Source of the DNA: Acidiferrum sp963771295
GTDB lineage: Bacteria > Acidobacteriota > Terriglobia > Acidiferrales > UBA7541
Direction of reading: 5' to 3'
Length of the DNA: 64,000 bases
Assembly (NCBI GenBank): GCA_963771295.1
Contig: CAVYTB010000017.1
Location: 396,566-460,565, forward strand
Part shown: positions 52,107 to 61,898 of the stretch, piece by piece
How the letters are laid out: every line of letters begins with the position of its first letter
How positions within the stretch are numbered: position 1 is the first letter of the stretch
The notes under the pieces: generated by a model
The model's database searches: none
Told to the model about the DNA's origin: nothing
The model's input: only the letters and a program-made list of their open reading frames with translations
Program-made: the position numbers and the translations under genes

Positions 52107-54095
52107 TTGAAAAAAGTCGTTGGAGTCTTGTCATTCCTACTCCTCTTATGCCTGCCTGCAGCTCCACAGGCCCAACAGACGATCCGGGTGCGCGCGGGTG
52201 GTTCCGCCTATCACGACAGCAAGGGCCAAGCCTGGAGCGCCGACTACGGATTCAATACCGGTAGCATCTCCCATTCGGCGCCAAGCGCCCCAATCACCGG
52301 TAGCCCGGATCCTACGCTTTTCAAGAGTGCACGAGTGGGTGTCACTACTGCCCCGGAGTTGCAATATCAATTCGCCTTAACGAATGGCCTCTACAAGGTC
52401 AATCTCTACTTCGCGGAAACCTACTTTACCCAAGTGAAGAGCCGCGTCTTTGATGTGCAGATGCAAGGAGCTACGGTCTTCAGCGGATTGGATGTTTTTG
52501 CCCAGGCTGGTATCGATCACCCGTTGGTTAAATCCGCTCAGGTGTCTGTCACTCAGGGCAAGATCGTCATTCGGTTCGTGCACCGTGCGAACGCCAATGT
52601 TCCGGTCATCAGCGCCATTGAGATTCTGCCGTCGGGAAGCACAACTCCTCCTGCGGCAACGGCGCCTTCCGTAACGAGCCAACCTAAAAGTCAAACAGTC
52701 TCGGTGGGACAGGCCGCCACGTTCTCCGTGGTTGCCGGAGGCACGGCACCATTGACTTACCAGTGGTTGAAAAATGGATCCAGTATCAGTGGCGCGACTG
52801 CGCCCAGCTACACCACTCCGGCGGCCACCAGTGCCGAGAACGGTTCGACCTACCAGGTCCAAATCAATAATTCGGCAGGCCATTTGAACAGTGCCGCGGC
52901 CACACTGACAGTCGCCTCGCATCCTACCGTTACGATTAACTGGTCCGATATGCATCAGCAGATCGATGGATTTGGGGCTTCGAGTGCTGCTACTGGTAAC
53001 GGCATAACCAACACTCAGGCTGACTTGTTCTGGTCCACAACATCTGGCGTTGGGCTTTCTCTTCTTCGCGTGCAAATCGAAAACAACGGCACGTATCCCG
53101 ACCTGGCCACCATGCAAAAGGCTCAGGACCGCGGTGTGAAGATCTGGGGAACGCCTTGGAGTCCGCCGGCATCGATGAAAAGCAATGGCAGCACGACCAA
53201 CGGTGGCAGCCTATTGGCCAGCGATTACCAGGCGTATGCGAATTACTTGTCGAATTACGTGCTGGGCTTGAAGAACTCCTACGGGATCGATCTTTACGCG
53301 CTGTCAATTCAAAATGAGCCGGATTACAAAGCAACTTGGGATTCCTGCATTTGGACCGGTCAACAGTTCCACGATTTTCTGCGGAACAATTTATTGCCGA
53401 CATTTTCCAAGAACGGGGTAACCGCGAAGATCATCATGCCGGAAGAGTCAGGATGGAAGTTTGACCTTGCGACCGCAACGTTAAACGATTCCGTGACGGC
53501 AGCTGGCGTGAGCATCATTGCCGGGCATAACTATGACGGAGCGTCGGCGGCGCCGTATGCTCTTGGGCAAAACCAGGGCAAGCATCTGTGGGAGACGGAG
53601 GTATCGACCTTCGAGACCTTTGATCCGAGCATGACGAATGGCCTGATATGGGCGAAAAAGATCAACGACTGGATGACCATTGCGAACGCCAATGCATGGC
53701 ACTACTGGTGGTTGATCGACGGCAATGGAGACAACGAAGCATTGCTGGGGCCGAGTGGACAAACCACCAAGCGTTTGTACGTGATGGGGAACTACAGTAA
53801 GTTCGTGCGACCGGGGTACTACCGGATCGGAACGAGCGCGAGTCCGGTGGGTGGGGTGTTGGTATCGGCCTACAAGAACACCAGCAGCGGTAAATTTGCG
53901 ATCGTCGCGGTCAATCAGAATGCCTCTGCGGTCACGCTGGATTTCGCCTTGAGTGGTTTCACGGCGAATACCGTGGTGCCGTGGGTGACTTCGGCCAGCC
54001 TGAATCTGGCGCAGCAGTCCAGCATCACGGTAGGAGGCAGCGCCTTCGTCGCGACCCTGCCAGCTGCCAGCGTCACCACGTTTGTCGGCCCATAA
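52107..54095 (+). CDS. Secreted GH30 family glycosidase with malectin and Ig-like domains
   Basis: A 662-residue exported enzyme: signal peptide VVGVLSFLLLLCLPAAPQAQ, malectin-type carbohydrate-binding domain (about 24-176, with YKVNLYFAETYF and FDVQMQGATVF), one Ig-like domain (about 185-270, SQPKSQTVSVGQAATFSV), then a GH30 catalytic region almost identical to that of the other GH30 gene, with acid/base E404 (IQNEPDY) and nucleophile E498 (WETEVS). TTG is taken as start because CCAGGAGGG lies at the right distance and the signal peptide begins there. The swap of N-terminal modules suggests different targeting of the same activity. Confidence 0.89.
   Translation: MKKVVGVLSFLLLLCLPAAPQAQQTIRVRAGGSAYHDSKGQAWSADYGFNTGSISHSAPSAPITGSPDPTLFKSARVGVTTAPELQYQFALTNGLYKVNLYFAETYFTQVKSRVFDVQMQGATVFSGLDVFAQAGIDHPLVKSAQVSVTQGKIVIRFVHRANANVPVISAIEILPSGSTTPPAATAPSVTSQPKSQTVSVGQAATFSVVAGGTAPLTYQWLKNGSSISGATAPSYTTPAATSAENGSTYQVQINNSAGHLNSAAATLTVASHPTVTINWSDMHQQIDGFGASSAATGNGITNTQADLFWSTTSGVGLSLLRVQIENNGTYPDLATMQKAQDRGVKIWGTPWSPPASMKSNGSTTNGGSLLASDYQAYANYLSNYVLGLKNSYGIDLYALSIQNEPDYKATWDSCIWTGQQFHDFLRNNLLPTFSKNGVTAKIIMPEESGWKFDLATATLNDSVTAAGVSIIAGHNYDGASAAPYALGQNQGKHLWETEVSTFETFDPSMTNGLIWAKKINDWMTIANANAWHYWWLIDGNGDNEALLGPSGQTTKRLYVMGNYSKFVRPGYYRIGTSASPVGGVLVSAYKNTSSGKFAIVAVNQNASAVTLDFALSGFTANTVVPWVTSASLNLAQQSSITVGGSAFVATLPAASVTTFVGP
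52924..54095 (+). repeat. Dispersed direct repeat, copy B (GH30 catalytic region)
   Basis: This is the second copy of the 1.17-kb repeat, aligned without gaps to the first copy at an offset of 11,443 bases. The identity begins at the junction with the Ig-like domain, where the two genes otherwise differ, and stops at the stop codon. Confidence 0.9.
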
Positions 54096-54422
54096 ACGGG
54101 GCACGGCGCTCTACAACCTACAAATGTCACGGTCAGAGAGCCTGAGCCGAAACAGTAATTTGGCCAGGCTCTTCCGTCACATGGGCGTTGGAGCAGACCT
54201 GTGTTACCCTTTCGTCGGAACAGTTCCCCCGTGACTCCGCCTCGTAAGTGCCTTGAACTGCCAGTGCACCTCCGGTCACCCGCTTGGCTGTACCTGTAGC
54301 GCTGTATACCGAAACCGCTGATTTTGTTGTTAAATTGGCGGATTCCCGGGCTCCGGCATGACCTAACAAGTTTGAGTCAACTGTGCAGAGACCGAGCCTT
54401 TAGAGAGGTGAGAAACAGAGAA
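54096..54422. other. Intergenic region upstream of the FkbM gene
   Basis: An inverted repeat, AGAGCCTG (54137-54144) and CAGGCTCT (54165-54172), lies 41 bases after the GH30 stop and could terminate that transcript, though no T tract follows. The rest shows no supported gene or clear promoter. Confidence 0.4.
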
Positions 54423-55319
54423 ATGATTCGGACTGCGGTCAGAAAGCTAAGGTCCCAGTATCACGGTGCCAGGCTTCGCTCTCTCGGAGAGCAGCCATCC
54501 TGGGTCCGTGTGGCTGGCGGTTTTGAAATGTTCATCGATCCCTCGGATGAGCTGGATCGGGAATTCTATCTTGGGACTTTTGAGCCCGCCATGCGAGAGC
54601 TGATTGCTCGCAGCGTGCGCGATGGCGATACCTGTCTTGATATTGGGGCGCAAAAAGGCTACGTAAGCCTTACCCTTGCCAAGGCCGTTGGTAACAAAGG
54701 CCGAGTGCTGGCCTTCGAGCCCGACAAACGAGCTGCGGCGAAGCTGGCGGCGAACATAAAACGCGCGGATCACAGTGTCATCGACGTCTTTCACTGCGCC
54801 CTCGGCGAACGCGAAGGCTCCTGCACGTTTGTGCTGAGCAAGGTCCTTGGTTGGTCTAGTCGCTTCCCGAATGAGCTAGCCAAGACTGCCATTGAGGAAA
54901 CCGTCGAAGTCAAAGTGAACAGCCTCGACGAGATGATAGCGCGCAAGGAAATACTCGTTGATGCCAGCCGGGTGTCCTTTATCAAACTCGATGCAGAGGG
55001 CTCCGAGCCCCTCATCCTTAAAGGTATGAGCGCTCTGCTCTCCACGGCTAGGCCGGTACTGTTCATGGAGGTTAATTACGACTCTCTTGCGGCCGCGGAT
55101 TCCAGCCCCCAGGATCTTCAACATATTCTTCATAACCTCCAACTAGACATTTACCAACTGGAATATCACTCCTATCCTCGCAGTCTTCGTTTAAACCCGG
55201 TTACGGACCTGAGTTCTCTGCCGATCCCTGAGACGCGCTTGACGAACATTGTTGCGTTTCGAAGACCGTACCCAGGTGAACCCACTCGTGTTTCCGGATT
55301 GATTCGCGTCAGTAACTAA
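54423..55319 (+). CDS. FkbM family SAM-dependent methyltransferase
   Basis: A 298-residue protein with FIDPSDELDREFYLGTFEPAM, the SAM-binding motif TCLDIGAQKGYVSLTLA, AFEPDKRAAAKLAANI and the FkbM block VSFIKLDAEGSEPLILKGM followed by PVLFMEVNYDS. The family methylates hydroxyls, frequently on sugars of surface glycans. ATG 54423 is preferred; an in-frame start at 54324 would add 33 residues without family support. It stands alone between two secreted-protein genes. Confidence 0.87.
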   Translation: MIRTAVRKLRSQYHGARLRSLGEQPSWVRVAGGFEMFIDPSDELDREFYLGTFEPAMRELIARSVRDGDTCLDIGAQKGYVSLTLAKAVGNKGRVLAFEPDKRAAAKLAANIKRADHSVIDVFHCALGEREGSCTFVLSKVLGWSSRFPNELAKTAIEETVEVKVNSLDEMIARKEILVDASRVSFIKLDAEGSEPLILKGMSALLSTARPVLFMEVNYDSLAAADSSPQDLQHILHNLQLDIYQLEYHSYPRSLRLNPVTDLSSLPIPETRLTNIVAFRRPYPGEPTRVSGLIRVSN

Positions 55320-55435
55320 CTATCCTGTTTACAATATCTTACGGCTTTGAAGGTGCGCCGTTTGGTCGATTAGCTATGTCCACTCTTGCATAGTCCTGGC
55401 TGCGTCAACCCCCTCCGCGGACGGCCCCCCAAAGC

Positions 55436-55465
55436 TTGACGTGATGTCCAAAGATGGTCTATTCT
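55436..55465 (+). promoter_or_regulatory. Sigma-70 type promoter of the DUF2341 protein gene
   Basis: TTGACG at 55436-55441 and TATTCT at 55460-55465 have an 18-base spacer. The start codon lies about 85 bases downstream, giving a normal leader. No other candidate is as good in this gap. Confidence 0.55.
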
Positions 55466-55549
55466 CCTTGCCCACGGGGCGGTCCCCCTCCCTCCGGACG
55501 AGGTGGTTTTTAGGATTTCTCGGAATTATCTAGACAGGTAACCACACAC

Positions 55550-58500
55550 ATGTTCAGACGGTTGCGCTCCCTGGTTCTTGCACTGCCTTTGCTATTACTT
55601 GCCCCGACGGGCCATTCTCAGACGGTCAGTTGGCTAAACTCCAGCTGGCAATATCGCAGCGCGGTGACGATTGCCAATGCAGGCGGAACGACGCTGACCG
55701 GATACCAGTTGAATGTGGTGCTGGGCTCGGGGTTTGATTTCACCAAGGCACAATCAAATGGAGGGGACATCCGGTTCACGGCGAGCGATGGAGTAACCCT
55801 GCTGCCGTACTGGATTGAGAGTTGGAATGCCGGGAGTTCCAGTGCCAGCCTGTGGGTGAAGGTGCCGTCGATTCCCGCAGCGGGAGCCACGGTGTATCTG
55901 TATTACGGCAACTCGTCGGCCACGAGTGCCGCAAACGGTTTCAACACCTTTGATTTTTTTGATGACTTCAGTTCGGGGAGCATTGACACCACGAAATGGA
56001 CTGTAGGGGGAGGGAGTTGGGCGGTTGTGACCGATACCCTGCCGAGTGGTTTGTCGGGACCAGTGCTGCAGGGAACGACCAACATACCTAACAATGAGCT
56101 GCTGTACAGTTCGAGTTATACAGGGACGGATTACATCCTCGAAGCGTCGGGGAAACTGATCAGCGGGCGGGAGTGGGGGTTGGGAGCGCGGCTGAATGGA
56201 CCGACGAACCTGTACTCCAGCAATTTCTATGCGGATTTAGACACCACGAACAATCTGTATGTGTATAAGTGGCTGAACAACAACGGGAGCAATTGGGCGA
56301 CGCAATTGGGTTCGGTGGCGGTGGGCACGGTGAATTTAAACACCTGGTACAAGGTATCGATGGCGGTGCATGCGTCGTTGATCGACGTATCGGTGAACGG
56401 GGTGGCTTGGGAGCATACGTCGGATGCGCAGTTTCCGACTGGAGGAGTGGCGATCTTTGGCGGGGAAAACATGGTGGCGCACTTCAGTTCTGTGCGAAGC
56501 CGCAAGTATGCCGCGACAGTGCCGACGACGACGATAGGAGTGGTAACCACGAACGGAGTGTCGGTGGCATCGGTGACGGTGAATCCGACAGTTGTAGTAG
56601 GGGGCACGAGTTCGCAGGGGACGGTGACGCTGAGTGGGCCGGCGCCGACAGGAGGAGCGACGGTAACGTTGACGAGCAGCAACACGGCAGCGGCGCAGGT
56701 TCCCGCCAGTGTGGTTGTAGCAGCAACGGCCAGCACTGTCACGTTTACGGTTACCACCTCGGCAGTCTCTTCCTCCACAACCTCCACGATTTCCGCGAGC
56801 TATAACGGTTCTACCAAGACAACGTCATTAGGCGTCACGGCTCAGACGGTCAGTTGGCTAAATTCCAGCTGGCAATATCGCAGCGCGGTGACGATTGCCA
56901 ATGCAGGCGGAACGACGCTGACCGGATACCAGTTGAATGTGGTGCTGGGCTCGGGGTTTGACTTCACCAAGGCACAATCGAATGGAGGGGACATCCGGTT
57001 CACGGCGAGCGATGGAGTAACCCTGCTGCCGTACTGGATTGAGAGTTGGAATGCCGGGAGTTCCAGTGCCAGCCTGTGGGTGAAGGTGCCGTCGATTCCC
57101 GCAGCGGGAGCCACGGTGTATCTGTATTACGGCAACTCGTCGGCCACGAGTGCCGCAAACGGTTTCAACACCTTTGATTTTTTTGATGACTTCAGTTCGG
57201 GGAGCATTGACACCACGAAATGGACTGTAGGGGGAGGGAGTTGGGCGGTTGTGACCGATACCCTGCCGAGTGGTTTGTCGGGACCAGTGCTGCAGGGAAC
57301 GACCAACATACCTAACAATGAGCTGCTGTACAGTTCGAGTTATACAGGGACGGATTACATCCTCGAAGCGTCGGGGAAACTGATCAGCGGGCGGGAGTGG
57401 GGGTTGGGAGCGCGGCTGAATGGACCGACGAACCTGTACTCCAGCAATTTCTATGCGGATTTAGACACCACGAACAATCTGTATGTGTATAAGTGGCTGA
57501 ACAACAACGGGAGCAATTGGGCGACGCAATTGGGTTCGGTGGCGGTGGGCACGGTGAATTTAAACACCTGGTACAAGGTATCGATGGCGGTGCATGCGTC
57601 GTTGATCGACGTATCGGTGAACGGGGTGGCTTGGGAGCATACGTCGGATGCGCAGTTTCCGACTGGAGGAGTGGCGATCTTTGGCGGGGAAAACATGGTG
57701 GCGCACTTCAGTTCTGTGCGAAGCCGCAAGTATGCCGCGACAGTGCCGACGACGACGATAGGAGTGGTAACCACGAACGGAGTGTCGGTGGCATCGGTGA
57801 CGGTGAATCCGACAGTTGTAGTAGGGGGCACGAGTTCGCAGGGGACGGTGACGCTGAGTGGGCCGGCGCCGACAGGAGGAGCGACGGTAACGTTGACGAG
57901 CAGCAACACGGCAGCGGCGCAGGTTCCCGCCAGTGTGGTTGTAGCAGCAACGGCCAGCACTGCCACGTTTACGGTTACCACCTCGGCAGTCTCTTCCTCC
58001 ACAACCTCCACGATTTCCGCGAGCTTTGGAGGCACAAAACCAACAGCCACTCTGACAATCGCCCATGCAGCTCCCACGGTGGCCTCGGTGACGTTGAATC
58101 CCGCCAGTGTGTTGGGCGGTAGCACGTCTCAGGGCACTGTGACATTGAGTGGGCCCGCGCTTAGTGGCGGAGCTACGGTCACGCTCACTAGTTCCAACAC
58201 GGCAGCAGCGCAGGTTCCTGCCAGCGTGGTTGTTCCGGCCGCCGCCAGCACTGCCACGTTCACGATTACAACTTCTGTTGTCACTTCTTCCACATCGTCC
58301 GTTATTTCCGCAAGCTACAGCAGCTCAACGCAGACAGCTACTCTCGCTGTTGCGCAAGTAGCCTCATCCAGCGCCGTTCTCACCTACCACAACGACAACT
58401 TGCGCACCGGTCAGGACGTGCACGAGACGATTCTGACGACGGCAAATGTCAACTCGTCTACCTTTGGCAAGCTCTTCTCTCTGCCAGTGGACGGCCTAAT

Positions 58501-59869
58501 TTTCGCACAGCCCTTATATATGCCCGGTGTGACGGTTGGGACTCAGACTCACAACCTGGTGTTTGTAGCCACCGAGCACAACTCGGTGTATGCCTGGGAT
58601 GCGGACACCGCTTCATCGACTCCGGTTTGGCATGCCAGCTTCATCAATCCAGTAGGTGGCGTTACCGCAATTCCTTGCGCCGAAGCGGCGGGAAATGATT
58701 GTTCGACCATCACGCCGGAGTTTGGCATCACCAGCACGCCGGTGATCGATTCCTCGACGGGGACATTGTATGTGGTGGCCAGCACCAAGGAAGTTTCCGG
58801 CAGCACGACGAGCTATGTGTACCGGCTGCATGCGCTGAGTGTTACTACCGGGCAAGAAAAGTTTGGGGGCCCGGTGACTCTCCAGGCCAAAAGTGGTTCA
58901 GTTTCTTTCGTTCCCATACAACATTTGCAACGGCCAGGGTTATTGCTAGTGAATGGTGTGGTGTATATCGGATTTGGCTCTCATGGTGACACCTCCCCAT
59001 GGTACGGTTGGCTGCTCGGCTATAGCGCCAGTACTCTGGCACAAGTGTTGGCATTTAATGCTTCTCCCAACGCCGGTGATTCGGGCATCTGGCAGTCTGG
59101 CGCTGGACCAGCATCCGATGCCTCGGGGAACATCTACTTCAACACCGGCAACGGCGGATTCGATGTAAACACCGGGGGAATTGATTACGGCGACAGCATC
59201 GTGAAACTGAATTCCAGCGGAACGGTGTTGGATTATTTCACACCCTACAATCAGGCCACGCTCGACGCCACGGATGCAGACGTGGGTTCCAGCGGGTTAG
59301 TTCTTCTTCCGGATCAGACTGGAACGTACGCGCACGTACTGGTCAGCGCTAGCAAGCAGGGAGTGATTTACTCGGTGAACCGTGATGGCATGGGGAAATA
59401 CAATGGGGGCAGCAATAAGAACATTCAGTCTTTGGCTGGATTGTCGAGCTACGGCTTATTTGGCAGCCCAGCTTATTGGAATGGCAACGTGTATTTTGCA
59501 GCTTGGAATGACTATCTGCGAGCGTTCCAGGTGACCAATGGAACGCTTGCATTGACCTCGCACAGTTCGGTGACGCTGGCATTTCCGGGAGCAACTCCGT
59601 CGGTATCTTCAAACGGCACGAACAATGGGATCGTTTGGATCATTCAGGAAAACGTGCCGAACGACACGGTGATCAACAATCCGCCGACGGCAGTTCTGAG
59701 GGCTTACGACGCGACGAATCTCGCAACCGAACTGTATGACAGCACACAAGCAACAGGGAACCGCGATGCTGCGGGAGGCGCGGTGAAGTTTGCAGTACCA
59801 ACCGTGGCCAACGGCAAGGTCTACGTCGGAAACAGCAATCAAGTCACCGTCTATGGCTTGCTACCCTAA
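55550..59869 (+). CDS. Large secreted DUF2341 / Ig-like / PQQ-propeller protein
   Basis: A 1,439-residue exported protein: signal peptide RSLVLALPLLLLAPTGHSQ. Two near-identical halves (about 23-417 and 431-825) each hold a DUF2341 domain (WQYRSAVTIANAGGTTLTGY to VYLYYGNSS), a LamG-like sandwich (FDDFSSGSIDTTKW, GREWGLGARL) and an Ig-like domain (VASVTVNPTVVVGG). A further Ig-like domain follows, and then from about residue 940 a beta-propeller of PQQ-like repeats (LRTGQDVHETILTTANVNSS, FVATEHNSVYAWDADTA, DQTGTYAHVLVSASKQGVIYSVN). The layout suggests a surface adhesin or scaffold; no catalytic site is seen. The tandem duplication keeps frame exactly. Confidence 0.85.
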   Translation: MFRRLRSLVLALPLLLLAPTGHSQTVSWLNSSWQYRSAVTIANAGGTTLTGYQLNVVLGSGFDFTKAQSNGGDIRFTASDGVTLLPYWIESWNAGSSSASLWVKVPSIPAAGATVYLYYGNSSATSAANGFNTFDFFDDFSSGSIDTTKWTVGGGSWAVVTDTLPSGLSGPVLQGTTNIPNNELLYSSSYTGTDYILEASGKLISGREWGLGARLNGPTNLYSSNFYADLDTTNNLYVYKWLNNNGSNWATQLGSVAVGTVNLNTWYKVSMAVHASLIDVSVNGVAWEHTSDAQFPTGGVAIFGGENMVAHFSSVRSRKYAATVPTTTIGVVTTNGVSVASVTVNPTVVVGGTSSQGTVTLSGPAPTGGATVTLTSSNTAAAQVPASVVVAATASTVTFTVTTSAVSSSTTSTISASYNGSTKTTSLGVTAQTVSWLNSSWQYRSAVTIANAGGTTLTGYQLNVVLGSGFDFTKAQSNGGDIRFTASDGVTLLPYWIESWNAGSSSASLWVKVPSIPAAGATVYLYYGNSSATSAANGFNTFDFFDDFSSGSIDTTKWTVGGGSWAVVTDTLPSGLSGPVLQGTTNIPNNELLYSSSYTGTDYILEASGKLISGREWGLGARLNGPTNLYSSNFYADLDTTNNLYVYKWLNNNGSNWATQLGSVAVGTVNLNTWYKVSMAVHASLIDVSVNGVAWEHTSDAQFPTGGVAIFGGENMVAHFSSVRSRKYAATVPTTTIGVVTTNGVSVASVTVNPTVVVGGTSSQGTVTLSGPAPTGGATVTLTSSNTAAAQVPASVVVAATASTATFTVTTSAVSSSTTSTISASFGGTKPTATLTIAHAAPTVASVTLNPASVLGGSTSQGTVTLSGPALSGGATVTLTSSNTAAAQVPASVVVPAAASTATFTITTSVVTSSTSSVISASYSSSTQTATLAVAQVASSSAVLTYHNDNLRTGQDVHETILTTANVNSSTFGKLFSLPVDGLIFAQPLYMPGVTVGTQTHNLVFVATEHNSVYAWDADTASSTPVWHASFINPVGGVTAIPCAEAAGNDCSTITPEFGITSTPVIDSSTGTLYVVASTKEVSGSTTSYVYRLHALSVTTGQEKFGGPVTLQAKSGSVSFVPIQHLQRPGLLLVNGVVYIGFGSHGDTSPWYGWLLGYSASTLAQVLAFNASPNAGDSGIWQSGAGPASDASGNIYFNTGNGGFDVNTGGIDYGDSIVKLNSSGTVLDYFTPYNQATLDATDADVGSSGLVLLPDQTGTYAHVLVSASKQGVIYSVNRDGMGKYNGGSNKNIQSLAGLSSYGLFGSPAYWNGNVYFAAWNDYLRAFQVTNGTLALTSHSSVTLAFPGATPSVSSNGTNNGIVWIIQENVPNDTVINNPPTAVLRAYDATNLATELYDSTQATGNRDAAGGAVKFAVPTVANGKVYVGNSNQVTVYGLLP
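55617..56801 (+). repeat. Internal tandem repeat, unit 1 (1,185 bp)
   Basis: The first of two direct copies offset by 1,224 bases (408 codons). Reading them in parallel I found about four mismatches, for example CTAAACTCC versus CTAAATTCC and AGCACTGTC versus AGCACTGCC. Synonymous positions are as conserved as others, so the duplication or a conversion is recent. Confidence 0.93.
56841..58025 (+). repeat. Internal tandem repeat, unit 2 (1,185 bp)
   Basis: The second copy, separated from the first by 39 bases that encode the end of an Ig-like domain. Identity stops sharply at GCGAGCT, after which the reading frame continues into a diverged Ig-like domain. Confidence 0.93.
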
Positions 59870-60047
59870 ATTGACATAACAGACGCGGTTTCATCGAAAC
59901 AACGACCTTGGCCTCGAGCCCCGCATACCCCAGCCGTGCTGGTGTTTTAGGCATGCCACCAGCTCAAAACGGCAGGTCCTGGGAAGGCATCGCTTCTGGG
60001 AATTGCCTTATACTGATTAGCGCTCACAACGATTGGGGAACTGGGTT

Positions 60048-61898
60048 TTGAACACGCGACGTCGTTGGGTTTACCAGCAGCAGGTGTTTCTCATAACATC
60101 AAGCCAAATCACCAGGTTCCTGTGGATCGCCTGCATCGGTACTCTACTCGCGGTTGCCCTCCTTGCGAGGGCATCGGGTGCCGAACATCCTGTGCCCACC
60201 TTCAGCAAAGAAGTGGCGCCAATTTTATTCAAGAATTGCACGAGTTGCCATCGCCCGGGCGAGATAGCGTCATCCGAATCGTTCTTGTCTTACGATACGA
60301 CGAAGCCTTGGGCGGAATCGATTAAGGACCAAGTTCTTAAGCGCGAGATGCCACCTTGGCCCGCCGATCCGAACGGGAGCTTGAAGTTCCGCAATGATCC
60401 ACGCCTTAGCCAACAGGAGATTGATACGCTGGTCGCCTGGGTCAATGCGGGGGCCCCTAGAGGGAACGATTCCGATCTGCCGCCCGCACCAGCGGCGCAA
60501 GGCTGGCAGCACCCGGAGGGACGTGCGCCGGACCTTGTAATCACATTGCCCGAATTTCAGGTGCCGGCCACAGGTGAAATTCCATACCTAAGATACCTCG
60601 TGAAGGTGCCGTTTCCCGAAGACAGATGGGTGATCGGCCTCCAGGTGCGTCCGGGCAATCGCGCCATCGTTCACCATATGGCGATCACTGAATTGGCAGT
60701 AGCCGACGGAGTGAAACCTGCGGACCTCGATACACTCGCCATGGTCGCCCGGCAGTTTGGACTTTCTAGCCGTTCGATCGCCACTCAACCTGCGGTTGCG
60801 GTTCCGGCGTACCCCACAGTCTATGACATGCTGGGAGTGTATACGCCGGGCACGACTTTCGAAATGTACAAGGATGGTGGCGCCAAATTGCTGAAGGGCG
60901 GCGCGAATTTGTACCTCAGCTTCAACATCCATTACCAGACAACTGGGAAGCCGGAGACGGATCGGTCAAAGCTCGCCTTTTGGTTTCAGTCGAAACCGCC
61001 CGAACATCAGCTTTTTCGCGTACCTGCCGCAGGTGAGACTATCATTGCAGACGGAAAGCAGTTGCTGACGGATGCGCCAGGGAAAAAAGCCGAAGGCACC
61101 AGCGTGGTGATTCCCCCAATTCCTCCGTACGCTGAAAATTACGAAGTAATTGGAATAACCGCGTATACCAAACCGGTGACGATCTACCAGTTCCAACCGC
61201 ATGCTCACCTCAGAGGAAAGGACTTCCAGTACGCCATCGTCTTTCCCGACGGACGTGAAGAAACGGCACTTACCGTTCCGAAATACAGTTTCCACTGGCA
61301 ACTCGCTTATGACCTCGACACGCCCCTCAAATTACCGGCGGGAAGCAAGCTCGTGGTTACCGCCCACTACGACAATTCGTTGAAGAACGAGCATTTATCG
61401 CACCACGGGGCACACAACGCCGGCTCAGCCGAGCAAGATTTTGGGCCAGAAAAGGAAGTGTACTTTCGCGACCAGAATCAAAGCTGGGATGAAATGTTCA
61501 GTCCTTTTATTCAGTTTTCCGTCGACAGCCAGAGCCCAGCGAAGGTGGCCCAATCTCATGATTCCGAGAGCAAGTCGGAACAACCACGCATGGAGAGCAC
61601 GCTAGATATCTTCGAGACTGTCGGCTGCCTCGAGCAAAGTTCTTCCAAAACATGGATGCTGACAAAGGCCAGCGACCCAAGCGTATCCGAAACCCAGTCA
61701 ACATCAGCTCTGGAATTACAGGCGGCAGCCGCCAAACCCTTGGGAAATCAAGACTATAAGCTCCTCGGCATAGGCGTTTTCAACCCCGCAGACCATAAAG
61801 GACAGAAAGTTGCGGTGAAAGGCATTCTGATCAAGGACGCCAATGAGAGGCGCATAAATGTTACATCGCTGCAGACTGCTGACGCGGCCTGCCACTAG
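60048..61898 (+). CDS. c-type cytochrome fused to a copper monooxygenase-like region
   Basis: A 616-residue exported protein with an N-terminal hydrophobic anchor or signal (FLWIACIGTLLAVALLARASGA). Next is a cytochrome c domain with heme motif CTSCH (64-68) and a distal Met in REMPPWPAD. A long beta-rich region follows with HHMAIT, QPHAHLRGKDF and TAHYDNS, histidine motifs like those of ascorbate-dependent copper monooxygenases. The last ~100 residues (from about STLDIFETVGCLEQ to INVTSLQ) form a separate tail domain. It probably works in periplasmic electron transfer or oxidation. TTG 60048 follows GGGGAA; TTG 60033 is an alternative. Not obviously linked to polysaccharide synthesis. Confidence 0.75.
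   Translation: MNTRRRWVYQQQVFLITSSQITRFLWIACIGTLLAVALLARASGAEHPVPTFSKEVAPILFKNCTSCHRPGEIASSESFLSYDTTKPWAESIKDQVLKREMPPWPADPNGSLKFRNDPRLSQQEIDTLVAWVNAGAPRGNDSDLPPAPAAQGWQHPEGRAPDLVITLPEFQVPATGEIPYLRYLVKVPFPEDRWVIGLQVRPGNRAIVHHMAITELAVADGVKPADLDTLAMVARQFGLSSRSIATQPAVAVPAYPTVYDMLGVYTPGTTFEMYKDGGAKLLKGGANLYLSFNIHYQTTGKPETDRSKLAFWFQSKPPEHQLFRVPAAGETIIADGKQLLTDAPGKKAEGTSVVIPPIPPYAENYEVIGITAYTKPVTIYQFQPHAHLRGKDFQYAIVFPDGREETALTVPKYSFHWQLAYDLDTPLKLPAGSKLVVTAHYDNSLKNEHLSHHGAHNAGSAEQDFGPEKEVYFRDQNQSWDEMFSPFIQFSVDSQSPAKVAQSHDSESKSEQPRMESTLDIFETVGCLEQSSSKTWMLTKASDPSVSETQSTSALELQAAAAKPLGNQDYKLLGIGVFNPADHKGQKVAVKGILIKDANERRINVTSLQTADAACH

Noticed and set aside
54133..54369. 78-codon minus-strand frame in the gap before the FkbM gene
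   Set aside because: No ribosome site and no recognisable domain. It could be a relic of a longer gene, but nothing supports expression.
56227..58125. Long open frames on both strands inside the DUF2341 gene, up to 224 codons
   Set aside because: They are mirror frames of a repetitive, GC-biased gene. They appear twice because of the duplication and have no domain, start site or signal peptide of their own.
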